A stretch of 52,270 nt of DNA from Parabacteroides sp. (GTDB taxonomy: Bacteria > Bacteroidota > Bacteroidia > Bacteroidales > Tannerellaceae). Under the pieces are notes generated by a model. That model saw only the letters and a list, made by a program, of their open reading frames with translations, was not told where the DNA came from and did no database searches. The DNA lies in contig JAJPZM010000199.1 of NCBI GenBank assembly GCA_021204335.1, positions 1 through 52,270 of the forward strand, in the 5' to 3' direction. This document shows, in pieces, positions 29,901-38,433 of the stretch (positions within the stretch are counted from its first letter, which is position 1; each line of letters starts with the position of its first letter). The position numbers and the translations under genes were made by a program.

Positions 29901-30308
29901 GGAGGGCGTATGTTGCTGACGTATGAAGCTGTAGGACATTTTATCGGAGATTCGTCGCATCCGGCAGATGTATGGTTGGATGCCTGGACTCCGGATAACC
30001 CGGATGCAGCCATGCCCCGCGTATCTTATGCAACCACCTCTCCAAGCCATGTCGATAATATTGTTTCATCTTTTTGGTTGCAGAAAACAAATTATATGCG
30101 CTTAAAGAATTTGCAGTTCGGATATACATTCCCTAAGAGTTGGCTGAAAAGCCTGGGCGTACAAAGTCTCCGCGCTTATTATTCCGCAGAGAACCTATTT
30201 ACCATAAAGAATATGTTGATCAATGTCGATCCGGAAATAACGAGGGAAAGTGCTACGGATTACCCATTGTTGCAAACACATTCTTTCGGGATTAATTTAA
30301 CTTTCTAA
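26932..30308 (+). pseudogene. SusC-like TonB-dependent receptor with STN domain, frameshifted
   Basis: Outer-membrane importer of the SusC/RagA family. From the start: signal segment (MKLSVLLLLCSICLAQA near residues 24-40), an STN signalling domain (VNLEMRDQTVKEILDEIE), a carboxypeptidase-like domain (VKDPGGEPVIGANV), the TonB box region EEVVVVGYG, a plug (SVLKDAASAAIYGSKAFNG) and the barrel. The frame breaks in a run of six A (29290-29295); one more A would give STISWKKSRTWGVGLD, the usual family motif, and the barrel then continues to the final strand SFGINLTF. The STN domain links it to the FecR/sigma pair. As written, the last third of the barrel is not made. Confidence 0.93.
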
Positions 30309-30332
30309 TCTATAATCTAGTAGGATACAAAT

Positions 30333-31959
30333 ATGAAACGTTTAGCTTTATATATAATGACAGTTTTGTTTCTGATAGGAACAACTGCCTGTTCTGATTT
30401 TTTTAGATACGGTGCCGCATGATTCCCTAGCCCCTACTGCTTCATGGAAAACAGAGGACGATGCAGCCAAATTTTTAGTGGGATGCTACGACGGATGGGT
30501 GAATGTGGATGAATTAATTTATTGGGATGCATCTTCCGATATTGGTTTTGCGAATTTTGCACACGACCCCTGGTGGTATATGGGCAATGGAGGCGTGACA
30601 GCCAATACGGGCTATAATTTTTATGATTTTAAATGATACGGCGTTGTAATACCTTTTTTGGAAAATATAGGTCAGGTTGAATTCCGCAATGAAGCGGTAA
30701 AAAACGACATGATCGGCCAGGTTAAAACCATACGGGCATATCAATATTTTAATATGAATTGGTGGTATGGAGGTGTTCCTATTGTCAAGAATTACGAAAC
30801 GGCAGAGGAAGCGAAAGTACCCCGCAATACGGAGGAAGAAGTAAAGCAATTTGTGTATGATGAAATAGATGAAGCAATCTCTCTGTTGAAAAGTGAGCCG
30901 TCAGCGCGTGACTATATAGCCAAAGGGACAGCCCTGGCCGTTAAAATGCGTTCCGCTTTATATTATGGAGATTATGAACGGGCGAAAGAAGCGTCCAAAG
31001 CCATTATGGATTTGAATATATATAAACTTGAACCGGAATATGCCAATTTATTCCTGGTGGAAGGATAGGATTCAAAAGAAATCATCTCGTCGCTCCAGTA
31101 TATTTTAAATACGAAATCATTGTTCCATCTGGGTATGTGTTATTATAATAACAGCGATAACGGATGGGCGGGAGTCGCCCCTCTCCAGAACCTGGTGGAT
31201 ATGTATGAACTGACCGACGGGCAAACCAAAGAGGAATCCACATTGTATGATGAAGCGCATCCTTTTGCCAACCGTGACCCTCGTATGGCAAAGACGATCC
31301 TGATTCCGGGACAAGACTGGGCCGGTTGGATACATAATACATTGGATAGGGAGGTGCAAAATGCGGATGGAACCGTATCTGTTAATGTAAATTATCCGGG
31401 AAGTTCGGACAATGCCTCGAAAACGATCCTGACCTGGCTGAAATATTGTGGAACAGGGCCTAATTATTATGCCAATATCTTTGCAACGAACGCTTGCCCG
31501 ATCATTTTCCGTTACGCGGAAGTGCTGTTAAGTTATGTCGAAGCGGAGAACGAGCTGAACGGGCCGTCTGCCGAAATCTATGCGATGTTAGACCAGATAC
31601 GCAACCGGGCCGGAATGCCGGATGTCGACAGGGCGAAGTATGCTACGCAAGATAAATTGCGGGAGTTGATCCGTCGCGAACGTTGTGTCGAGCTGGCAGG
31701 AGAAGGCCTGCGTCGGGCGGACATCGTCCGTTGGAAAGATTCGGGTGGCAAAATGGTGGCAGAAACCGTATTGAATGGCGAAGTAACCCGAATTGCGGGA
31801 ACTGTAAATTATAAAGAAACAGATCCGTATAAAAGGGCGACGGTTACAGGTACTATTTTCCTGGAAAACCGTATCTTCAGACCTCATAACCGTTATCTGC
31901 CGATACCTCAGAATGCTATTGACAAGAATCCTAATTTGAAACAGAATACAGGTTATTAA
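30333..31959 (+). pseudogene. SusD-like lipoprotein with one frameshift and two internal stops
   Basis: SusD/RagB proteins are surface lipoproteins that cap the SusC channel. From ATG 30333 a lipoprotein signal ends in TTACSD with the lipid Cys. A run of seven T (30398-30404) then breaks the frame; six T would give CSDFLDTVPHDSL. The restored frame has TGA at 30634 (CGA fits, giving FYDFKRYGVV) and TAG at 31066 (CAG fits, giving VEGQDSKE). The C-terminal part has the usual RRERCVELAGEGLRRADIVRW and PIPQNAIDKNPNLKQN segments. It pairs with the susC upstream, with a 24-bp gap. Confidence 0.93.
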
Positions 31960-31991
31960 GTATAAACTTTACGAATAAAAGTCTATTGTGA

Positions 31992-34169
31992 ATGATGAAA
32001 TTGATTAATAGTATTTATTTAATTACATGCGGAGTGGCCCTGATGTGCGCCACTCCGGCTTTGTCGCAACAATCGGATAATGAATTGGAGCAGCGTGCAA
32101 AGAGTCTTATCGGACAAATGACTGTGGAAGAAAAGATCTCACAGATGATGAACACAGCGCAAGGCATCAGCCGTTTGGGCATATTGCCTTATAACTGGTG
32201 GAACGAAGCGCTGCATGGGGTAGCGAGGAATGGGAAAGCAACCCTGTTCCCGCAACCGATCAATCTGGCATGTAGCTTCAATACGGATCTTATCCGTCAG
32301 ATCGGTTCTGCCATCAGCGACGAGGCAAGAGCCAAATTTAATGTCGCCCAGCAGATGAAGGTCTATGAAATGTATGCGGGACTGACCTTTTGGGCTCCCA
32401 ACGTAAATATCTTTCGCGATCCCAGATGGGGGTGCGGCATGGAAACCTACGGGGAAGATCCGTTTTTATCCGCCCGGATGGGTGTGGAGTATGTGCATGG
32501 CATGCAAGGGGATGATCCCCGTTATCTGAAAGCCGCCGCTTGTGCCAAACACTATGCCGTCCATTCCGGTCCTGAAGCATTGCGCCATGAATTTGACGCG
32601 GTTGTTTCTGATAAGGACCTCTTTGAAACTTATCTGCCGGCATTCGAGGCGTTGGTGAAAGAAGGAAATGTGGAAGCCGTGATGGGAGCTTACAATCGCG
32701 TGAATGGCGAAAGCGCTTCGGCGAACAGCCGGTTGCTGATCGATATTCTGAGAGAACGTTGGGGATTTAAAGGGCATGTCGTTTCCGACTGTGGTGTGAT
32801 AACCGATATTTATTCCGGGCATCATTCCGTCGATTCTGAAGCCGAGGCTGCTGCCGTTGCCATAAAAGCCGGACTTAACCTGGAGTGCGGGAACACGTTC
32901 CGGACTTTAAAAGAAGCGTTGGACAGGAAATTGCTGACAGAAGAGGAACTGGATAAAGCGTTGGTCCCGTTAATGGTGACCCGCTTAAAACTAGGCCTGT
33001 TCGACGATCCGAAGGAGAATCCTTACAGCAACATCTCTGAAGCAGTGGTATGTAGCCCCGAACATCAGGCTCTGGCGTTGGAAGCTGCCGAACAGGGCAT
33101 GGTTTTGTTGCAGAATAAAGAGAACGTGCTGCCTTTAAAAAAGGATTTGAAAACTTTATATCTGACAGGCCCGTTTGCAACGGATGGCAATGTGTTGCTA
33201 GGTAATTATTACGGTGTGCCTGCCCGTCTGTCTACTTTCCTTCCGGCTATCTCTTCCAAAGTAAGTATCGGCACACGCTTGATGTTCAAGATGGGTATTA
33301 TGCCTACCGAGCCGAATAAGAACCCGATCGACTGGGCGTCGGGCGAAGCATCGTCGTCGGAAGTTACGATTGTTTTCTTAGGCGAAAGCAATTGTACGGA
33401 AGGAGAAGAAGGGGATGCGATAGCTTCTTCCACTATGGGCGACCGGCTGGATATGTCGTTGCCCAAACACCAGATCGAGTATCTTCGCAAAATCAGTAAG
33501 AAAGGAAAGAACAAGGTTGTGGCAGTTGTCAGTTGCGGCGGGCCGTTTGATGTCAGGGAAATATGCGAATTGTCGGACGTAGTGATCTGGACGGGCTATC
33601 CCGGACAGGAAGGCGGCGAGGCTTTGGCTAATGTATTGTTTGGCGATATTTCCCCTTCCGGCCGTTTGCCGATAACCTTCCCCGAGTCTGTCGATGCCCT
33701 TCCCGATTTCAGCGATTATTCGATGAAAGGCCGCACTTATCGGTATCAGAAAGAAAACATTGCTTTTCCTTTCGGTTTCGGACTGACATATAGCTCGGTC
33801 GCTTATGAAGGATTGACCGTTAGTCAGCCGAAAGATCTGGGAAAGAAAGAAGTCGTTGTGAATGTGACGTTGGCCAATAACGGCAAGTATGCCGTCGATG
33901 AAGTCCCTCAGTTATATATCGTAACTCCCCGCGCCGGCGAAGATATGCCGTTGAGCTCGCTCAGAGGGTTCCAGCGAGTCCATCTGGATGCAGGAGAAAA
34001 GAAAACGGTATCTTTCAAAATCTCTCCCGATGATTTGAAGATGATCGATGCAAAAGGAGAAAAGGTCCTGTTGAAAGGCGAACATCAATTGGTCGTTTCG
34101 GCAGCAGCACCCGGGAAAAGATGCGATGAACTGGGCATACCTTCCCAACGAACTTCGTTTAAGTTGTAA
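31992..34169 (+). CDS. Glycoside hydrolase family 3 beta-glycosidase
   Basis: A 725-residue secreted enzyme with signal sequence (MMKLINSIYLITCGVALMCA, cleavage near TPALSQ). The GH3 N-terminal barrel has YNWWNEALHGV, WGCGMETYGEDP, CAKHYAVHSGPE and the nucleophile Asp266 in GHVVSDCGVI. The second domain and the fibronectin III-like C-terminal domain (NVTLANNGKYAVDEVPQLYI) follow. The NWWNEALHG and YGEDP motifs resemble beta-xylosidase or beta-glucosidase members; the exact substrate is open. The frame is intact although the SusC/SusD importer just upstream is broken. Confidence 0.93.
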   Translation: MMKLINSIYLITCGVALMCATPALSQQSDNELEQRAKSLIGQMTVEEKISQMMNTAQGISRLGILPYNWWNEALHGVARNGKATLFPQPINLACSFNTDLIRQIGSAISDEARAKFNVAQQMKVYEMYAGLTFWAPNVNIFRDPRWGCGMETYGEDPFLSARMGVEYVHGMQGDDPRYLKAAACAKHYAVHSGPEALRHEFDAVVSDKDLFETYLPAFEALVKEGNVEAVMGAYNRVNGESASANSRLLIDILRERWGFKGHVVSDCGVITDIYSGHHSVDSEAEAAAVAIKAGLNLECGNTFRTLKEALDRKLLTEEELDKALVPLMVTRLKLGLFDDPKENPYSNISEAVVCSPEHQALALEAAEQGMVLLQNKENVLPLKKDLKTLYLTGPFATDGNVLLGNYYGVPARLSTFLPAISSKVSIGTRLMFKMGIMPTEPNKNPIDWASGEASSSEVTIVFLGESNCTEGEEGDAIASSTMGDRLDMSLPKHQIEYLRKISKKGKNKVVAVVSCGGPFDVREICELSDVVIWTGYPGQEGGEALANVLFGDISPSGRLPITFPESVDALPDFSDYSMKGRTYRYQKENIAFPFGFGLTYSSVAYEGLTVSQPKDLGKKEVVVNVTLANNGKYAVDEVPQLYIVTPRAGEDMPLSSLRGFQRVHLDAGEKKTVSFKISPDDLKMIDAKGEKVLLKGEHQLVVSAAAPGKRCDELGIPSQRTSFKL

Positions 34170-34194
34170 GCCGGAATAGATGTTATATCTATAA

Positions 34195-34230
34195 AAAAGT
34201 TTTCCAAAACATATCCTTCAAACCTTCACC
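34195..34230. repeat. Left 36-bp terminal inverted repeat of the HU/VirE module
   Basis: This 36-bp segment begins AAAAGTTTTCCAAAA and ends CCTTCACC. Its reverse complement occurs at 37268-37303 with 31 of 36 positions identical. The mismatches are at positions 16, 17, 18, 20 and 28. The two repeats enclose only the HU-like and VirE-like genes. Confidence 0.8.
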
Positions 34231-34274
34231 TGTAAATGCTTATTCTTTTATCCTCAGTCATTTACAGGTGAAGG
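34223..34274 (-). terminator. Hairpin at the 3' end of the HU-like gene
   Basis: CCTTCACCTGTAAATG (34223-34238) and CATTTACAGGTGAAGG (34259-34274) are a perfect 16-bp inverted repeat with a 20-nt loop. The right arm codes the last residues of the HU-like protein and the left arm lies beyond its stop and overlaps the terminal repeat. It is probably a terminator for the minus-strand gene, although the T run is short (TTTG). Confidence 0.65.
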
Positions 34275-34859
34275 CAATGAATAAACCCTGGTGCTCCTGT
34301 ACCCGTTTTTTACCAATTTGCCTTCACTTATCAGTTGATTTAGATCTTCCAGCGCCCGATATTTGGAACATCCGGCCAACTCCCGGTAATCGCCGCAAGT
34401 AATAAAATGATGTATTTCCAGATATTCCGTCAGCCTGCGTACCCGTACTTCAAAAGCAGGGAGCGTACCTTTCCCTTCCGGCATGCGTTCGAGATGCATC
34501 GACTTCAGTTTGTTTTTTAGGTATTTACCACAGCGGAAATTCACGTTCTTGAAATGGATCGATTCGCTTCGGATCTCTTTCTTGTCCATCACCGGACGCG
34601 AAGCAAGCGAGACGCTGAAAAAGCCCAACTCCTCGAGTTCGACAATATATCCCTGTTCCAACCGGTCGGCCATCACGTCGGCGATAACGCGCAAAGCTCC
34701 TTTAAGATCGGCGCCCGACATGGTGGAACGGGTTTGAGCTTCTTCTATTAGATCGTTCGTACGGATTGTTCCGTAAGGTACTACACGCGGATGCATTGCC
34801 TGTTTTTTCTTGTCTCCCGTAGGGTTCGGATTGCGAACCATTCTGTATCTTGCATACAT
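34254..34859 (-). CDS. HU-like DNA-binding protein with C-terminal extension
   Basis: A 201-residue Bacteroidales HU-type protein. The first ~130 residues resemble the HU/IHF fold (TNDLIEEAQTRSTMSGADLKGALRVIADVMADRLEQGYIVELEELGFFSVS). After about residue 135 it has a winged-helix-like segment (LTEYLEIHHFITCGDYRELAGCSKYRALEDLNQLISEGKLVKNG is the span, about 140-187). It is divergent from the VirE-like gene, 254 bp away, and both genes run outward to the paired inverted repeats. The role of this long HU class is unknown to me; DNA binding is well supported by the fold. Confidence 0.83.
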   Translation of the reverse strand: MYARYRMVRNPNPTGDKKKQAMHPRVVPYGTIRTNDLIEEAQTRSTMSGADLKGALRVIADVMADRLEQGYIVELEELGFFSVSLASRPVMDKKEIRSESIHFKNVNFRCGKYLKNKLKSMHLERMPEGKGTLPAFEVRVRRLTEYLEIHHFITCGDYRELAGCSKYRALEDLNQLISEGKLVKNGYRSTRVYSLPSPVND

Positions 34860-34940
34860 AGTAGTCGTTGTTTAAGGTGTAACAAAGCATCCGTTATTGC
34901 CGGAGTGCCTTACTTTATTTTGTTTGCCAGTTATCGAACG

Positions 34941-34994
34941 CTTGTTCGACAGCCGTCAAACGCTTGGAAGACTACTGTCGAATAAGCGTTTGAC
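34941..34994. promoter_or_regulatory. Nested inverted repeats between the HU-like and VirE-like genes
   Basis: GTCAAACGCTT (34955-34965) and AAGCGTTTGAC (34984-34994) are perfect reverse complements. CTTGTTCGACAG (34941-34952) and CTGTCGAATAAG (34975-34986) match at 11 of 12. CGAAC-GCTT-GTTCG is a further small palindrome at the left edge. The remaining gap on each side shows no clear TAnnTTTG box. The cluster is a likely regulatory or nucleoprotein site. Confidence 0.6.
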
Positions 34995-35113
34995 AATTGA
35001 CAAACAAGAAAGGATAACGCACCAAAGATATAAAGAATAATCGATAAAAGCCTTGTTATCCATAGCCTTTTTTCTTATCTTTCAGCAGAAAATACACCTT
35101 AGATTACAAGCAG

Positions 35114-37192
35114 ATGAATATCACACAGTATAAAGGCGGAACTAAATCAGTTAAAACCTTTTCGTTTAATGTATTAGTAGAGAATATGAGAGACCGCGAA
35201 GCCGGTCGGGCAGTGCAGGAATTCCGGGAAAAACTGGACGAGTATCATCCTGGCTATCCCTGTCCGGCGGCAAATAAGCTGGCGCGTATCGTTTTCGGCG
35301 CTGAATACCGGAGGAAAAACGGGGAGTTGAAGATGGAGGCTTACAACGGGCTTGTCCTTCTCGAAGTCGGCAACCTGTCGGGCTATACGGAAGCGGTTGA
35401 GATACGGCGGAAAGCGGCCGGTTCACTGCAAACCTTGCTTGCTTTTATCGGTTCGAGCCGTAAGAGCGTGAAGATCGTCGTGCCTTTTACGTTGCCGGAC
35501 GGTTCGTTACCTTGCAACCGCGAGCTGGCGGAGTGGTTTCATGCGCATGCTTACCTGCGGGCGCTCAATTATTACCGGATGCAGTTGCAGCGGGAGGTTA
35601 TTTACCGGCAACCGTCTGTGGAACAGTCTTGTTGTATTTCCTACGATCCCGATCTTTATTTTAATCCGGCGGCTGTCCCGGCAACGCTCGAACAGCCGTT
35701 GCAGATGCCGGGCGAGCCGGGTTACCGCGAAGTGAAACAGCAGGAACCACTACCGCTTCAACGGATGGAGGCGGGTCACGAACGGAGCCATTCCGTTTAC
35801 CTGCTTTATCAGGTGGCTTTGAAAAAGGCGATCGAGGAGGTGGGAAAAGAACCGGACGGTGCGACGGCGGATGCGTTGCTGGTTCGTCTGGCGGAGAACT
35901 GTCTCAGGGTCGGCATACCGGAGGAAGATGTTGTGAAATGGTCGTATGTGAATACTTATTTCAAACGGAATGAAACGGAATTGCGGGCGGCGGTGCATAA
36001 TGCTTACCTGCTGGATAAATATTATGGTGCGGGCCCTGCGATGCCGGCTTGCCAGAATCTGGTGCTCCGCATGGAGGAGTTTATGAAGCGACGCTACGAA
36101 TTGCGGCGGAATGTGTTGAAAGGAGAGGTGGAATACCGGGAGCGTCGTTCCTATTATTACAGTTTTTTCCCGGTCACCGACGAGGTGCTCAATACGATCT
36201 CCCTGCATGCGCAAGCCGAAGGCCTTGATTTATGGGATCGGGATGTGAAACGTTATATCTATTCCAATAAGATACCGTTGTTCAATCCGCTGGACGATTA
36301 TCTGGATCATTTGCCGGAATGGGACGGGAAAGACCATATCCGTGCTCTGGCAGATACCGTGCCGACGGAGTCGAAACTGTGGCGCGACCATTTTTATATC
36401 TGGTTCCTGGGGTTGGTTGCCCAATGGAAACAGATGGGCGGGGCGTATGCGAACAGCGTATTGCCATTGCTGGTGGGCGAGCAGGGATGCGGGAAATCCA
36501 CCTGGTGCCGGAATCTGCTGCCGCCTGTCCTGCGCGAATTTTATACGGATAGCATCGATTTCGGAAATCGTCGCGATGCGGAACTGATGCTGCATCGTTT
36601 TGCCCTGATCAATATCGACGAGTTCGATTCGGTAGGGCCTTCCCGCCAGTCTTTCCTGAAACATCTGCTTCAAAAACCGGAGGTAAATGCCCGGCGTGCT
36701 TATAAATCGAGTGTGCATGCTTTGAAACGGTATGCCGGTTTCGTGGGGACTTGCAATAATATGGATTTATTATCCGATCCGACCGGAAGCCGCCGCTTCC
36801 TTTGTGTCGAGATCAAAGGGGAGATCGACCGCGCGCATCCTGTCGATCACGACCAGTTGTATGCCCAGGCGATCCATGCTTTACGGTCAGGCGAACGGTA
36901 TTGGCTGACGCGGGAGGAAGAAAAGTCTGTCACGCTCCAGAATGAGGAGTTTGAGCAAATGCCGGTCGAGGAACAGCTTTTGCTGCAATATTTCAGACTT
37001 GTATTGGATGATAACGACGAAACCGGCGAATGGCTTTCCGTTGCCGAAATCATGCAACGCATCCGTAAACGTAGCCGGCTGAATTTCAGTAATATGACGA
37101 TAAATGTATTCGGCCGTCTGCTTCGTCGCAACAATATCCCGAGTAAGCATACAAATCTTGGAAACTTGTATCACGTGAAGGAAATAATCTGA
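35114..37192 (+). CDS. BT4734/VirE-type P-loop protein
   Basis: A 692-residue protein. The N-terminal ~150 residues (starting TQYKGGTKSVKTFSFN) match my memory of the BT4734/BF3469 family. The C-terminal half is a VirE-type P-loop domain, related to virulence-associated E and superfamily 3 helicase proteins: LPEWDGKDHIRAL, Walker A VGEQGCGKST near residue 455, Walker B LINIDEFDSVG near 499, and a sensor segment GFVGTCNNMDLL followed by GSRRFLCVEI. Such domains occur with primases in phages and integrative elements. A role in DNA handling is likely by family, but the target is unknown. No start alternative is needed: ATG 35114 gives the family N-terminus. Confidence 0.85.
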   Translation: MNITQYKGGTKSVKTFSFNVLVENMRDREAGRAVQEFREKLDEYHPGYPCPAANKLARIVFGAEYRRKNGELKMEAYNGLVLLEVGNLSGYTEAVEIRRKAAGSLQTLLAFIGSSRKSVKIVVPFTLPDGSLPCNRELAEWFHAHAYLRALNYYRMQLQREVIYRQPSVEQSCCISYDPDLYFNPAAVPATLEQPLQMPGEPGYREVKQQEPLPLQRMEAGHERSHSVYLLYQVALKKAIEEVGKEPDGATADALLVRLAENCLRVGIPEEDVVKWSYVNTYFKRNETELRAAVHNAYLLDKYYGAGPAMPACQNLVLRMEEFMKRRYELRRNVLKGEVEYRERRSYYYSFFPVTDEVLNTISLHAQAEGLDLWDRDVKRYIYSNKIPLFNPLDDYLDHLPEWDGKDHIRALADTVPTESKLWRDHFYIWFLGLVAQWKQMGGAYANSVLPLLVGEQGCGKSTWCRNLLPPVLREFYTDSIDFGNRRDAELMLHRFALINIDEFDSVGPSRQSFLKHLLQKPEVNARRAYKSSVHALKRYAGFVGTCNNMDLLSDPTGSRRFLCVEIKGEIDRAHPVDHDQLYAQAIHALRSGERYWLTREEEKSVTLQNEEFEQMPVEEQLLLQYFRLVLDDNDETGEWLSVAEIMQRIRKRSRLNFSNMTINVFGRLLRRNNIPSKHTNLGNLYHVKEII

Positions 37193-37225
37193 TTTTCCTT
37201 CTTCCGGCTCTGTGTCCGAAAAATG

Positions 37226-37303
37226 CCTTCACCTATAATCGGTTTATAATTAAACAGATAGATTTTGGGTGAAGGCTTGAAGGCTTATTTTTGGAAAACT
37301 TTT
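37226..37303. repeat. Right end of the HU/VirE module: subterminal palindrome and terminal repeat
   Basis: CCTTCACCTATAAT (37226-37239) and GGTGAAGG (37268-37275) form the same CCTTCACC...GGTGAAGG pair as at the left end, with almost equal spacing (50 versus 52 bp overall). From 37268 to 37303 the sequence is the inverted copy of 34195-34230. The VirE-like stop is 33 bp before the start of this block, so it could also act as its terminator. Confidence 0.75.
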
Positions 37304-37313
37304 GTGCGTCCTT

Positions 37314-37466
37314 TTAAACAATATTTTTCATCCGCTGTTCCATTTCTTCTCCGCTGATGCCTATTCCGGCAATGGCGTCTTTGCCTGTGATGGATAATCG
37401 CTGACGAACTTCTTCAAGAGTATATTCACAAGGACTTGCTACCTGTGTATTATTCCGGAGTTTACT
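37314..37466 (-). pseudogene. Remnant of a small antitoxin-like protein
   Basis: Minus-strand frame without a start codon, reading about 50 residues and including CEYTLEEVRQRL and GIGISGEEMEQR to a TAA at 37314-37316. The pattern of a Thr-Leu-Glu-Glu-Val-Arg segment followed by an acidic helix is like C-termini of small Bacteroidales antitoxin-like proteins, but I cannot name the family. The 5' part is missing or out of frame with the AraC gene just upstream. It lies 10 bp outside the right terminal repeat. Confidence 0.35.
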
Positions 37467-37476
37467 TAGGTATTTT

Positions 37477-38331
37477 CTAAGTTTTCCGATATTCTCCCGG
37501 TGATATACCTGTTTCTTTCTTAAAAAACTTTGAGAAAAAACTGGGATTGGGGAAACTAAGGTCTTCGGATATTTGCCACACCGATAAGTCGGAATACTTT
37601 AACTGCACTTTTGCTTGCTGTATGATATGGCGATTTATCCATTGTATCACAGTCAGGCCGCTAACCTGCTTGATGACAAAACCGAGATAATTGGGGGTTA
37701 CGCAAAGATGACCGGCATAGAACGAGATGCTGCGTTCACGGATGCCATACTCGTTAAGTAAGGCAAGAAAGCGGTGGAATATAGAATCCTGGCGAGAAAT
37801 AGAGCGTTGATTGTCAGTGTAATGTTCCTGTTTATAAATAACGTGAAGTCCAGCCAGTAAAGCGATCTGGAGGTGGGTGATTGCAGTAGGCGACGGAAGC
37901 GTACGATTTACCTCACAATATAAAAGGTGGAAATATTCGCCCGTGAGTTGCCGATAATCATTAGTCAGGTGAAAGTGGGTGCAGGTCTTGAAAGTAATTT
38001 CCTGCGGCAGGTCGGTGAGCGAGAAGGCCTGTATATCGAAATCGTCGTCATAGCTTTCTATTTCAAAAATGGTATCGGGCGGAATGATGAGCAGCATGTG
38101 TGGCAGCAGCGTGTAGGGATAAAGGTTAATGAAACAGGACGCCTTTCCCGATGTAATACGCATCACACGTCCTTCATCCACCCGGTAGGTATGTCCTTTT
38201 TGTAAAAACGTCATTCCGAATTGACGTGAACTCATCGACACAAACAAATCTTTGCCTATGTATTCCTTATGTTCTTTATCTGCCAGGTTACCTATTATCT
38301 CCAGGTTTAGTTTTTCTATTTCTTTTGCCAT
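37477..38331 (-). CDS. AraC-family transcriptional regulator
   Basis: A 284-residue regulator: N-terminal cupin-like sensing half, then two helix-turn-helix units at about 185-284. The DNA-binding half includes HLCVTPNYLGFVIKQVSGLT, the linker WINRHIIQQAKVQLKYSDLSVWQISEDL and the hallmark FFKKETGISPGEYRK at the end. The frame continues upstream without a stop, but the ATG at 38331 gives a normal N-terminus (MAKEIEKLNLEI) and sits just after the promoter. It is divergent from the CocE-type hydrolase and probably controls it. Confidence 0.9.
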   Translation of the reverse strand: MAKEIEKLNLEIIGNLADKEHKEYIGKDLFVSMSSRQFGMTFLQKGHTYRVDEGRVMRITSGKASCFINLYPYTLLPHMLLIIPPDTIFEIESYDDDFDIQAFSLTDLPQEITFKTCTHFHLTNDYRQLTGEYFHLLYCEVNRTLPSPTAITHLQIALLAGLHVIYKQEHYTDNQRSISRQDSIFHRFLALLNEYGIRERSISFYAGHLCVTPNYLGFVIKQVSGLTVIQWINRHIIQQAKVQLKYSDLSVWQISEDLSFPNPSFFSKFFKKETGISPGEYRKT

Positions 38332-38370
38332 TATCGTAGGATTGGAACATATTCGCCTTTTTATAGATCG

Positions 38371-38400
38371 CAAAGCTATCATGATAGCGTTGTATCTTTG
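38371..38400. promoter_or_regulatory. Divergent AraC/hydrolase promoter region with palindrome
   Basis: TATCTTTG (38393-38400) is a plus-strand -7 box 33 bp before the hydrolase start. CAAAGCTA (38371-38378) is a minus-strand box (TAGCTTTG) for the AraC gene. Between and overlapping them is the perfect 14-bp palindrome GCTATCATGATAGC (38375-38388). No consensus -33 elements are found, consistent with a need for an activator. Confidence 0.6.
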
Positions 38401-38433
38401 CAACAAAGTTAATAATTTAAATAAGAAACAAAA

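Noticed and set aside
13443..31068. Internal TAA, TAG and TGA as recoded codons (alternative genetic code or programmed readthrough)
   Set aside because: All three codons end normal genes in the same window, and the internal ones occur together with frameshifts only in five accessory genes. Decay explains them better.
34195..37303. Insertion sequence
   Set aside because: Inverted repeats are present but neither enclosed gene is a transposase and no target duplication is visible.
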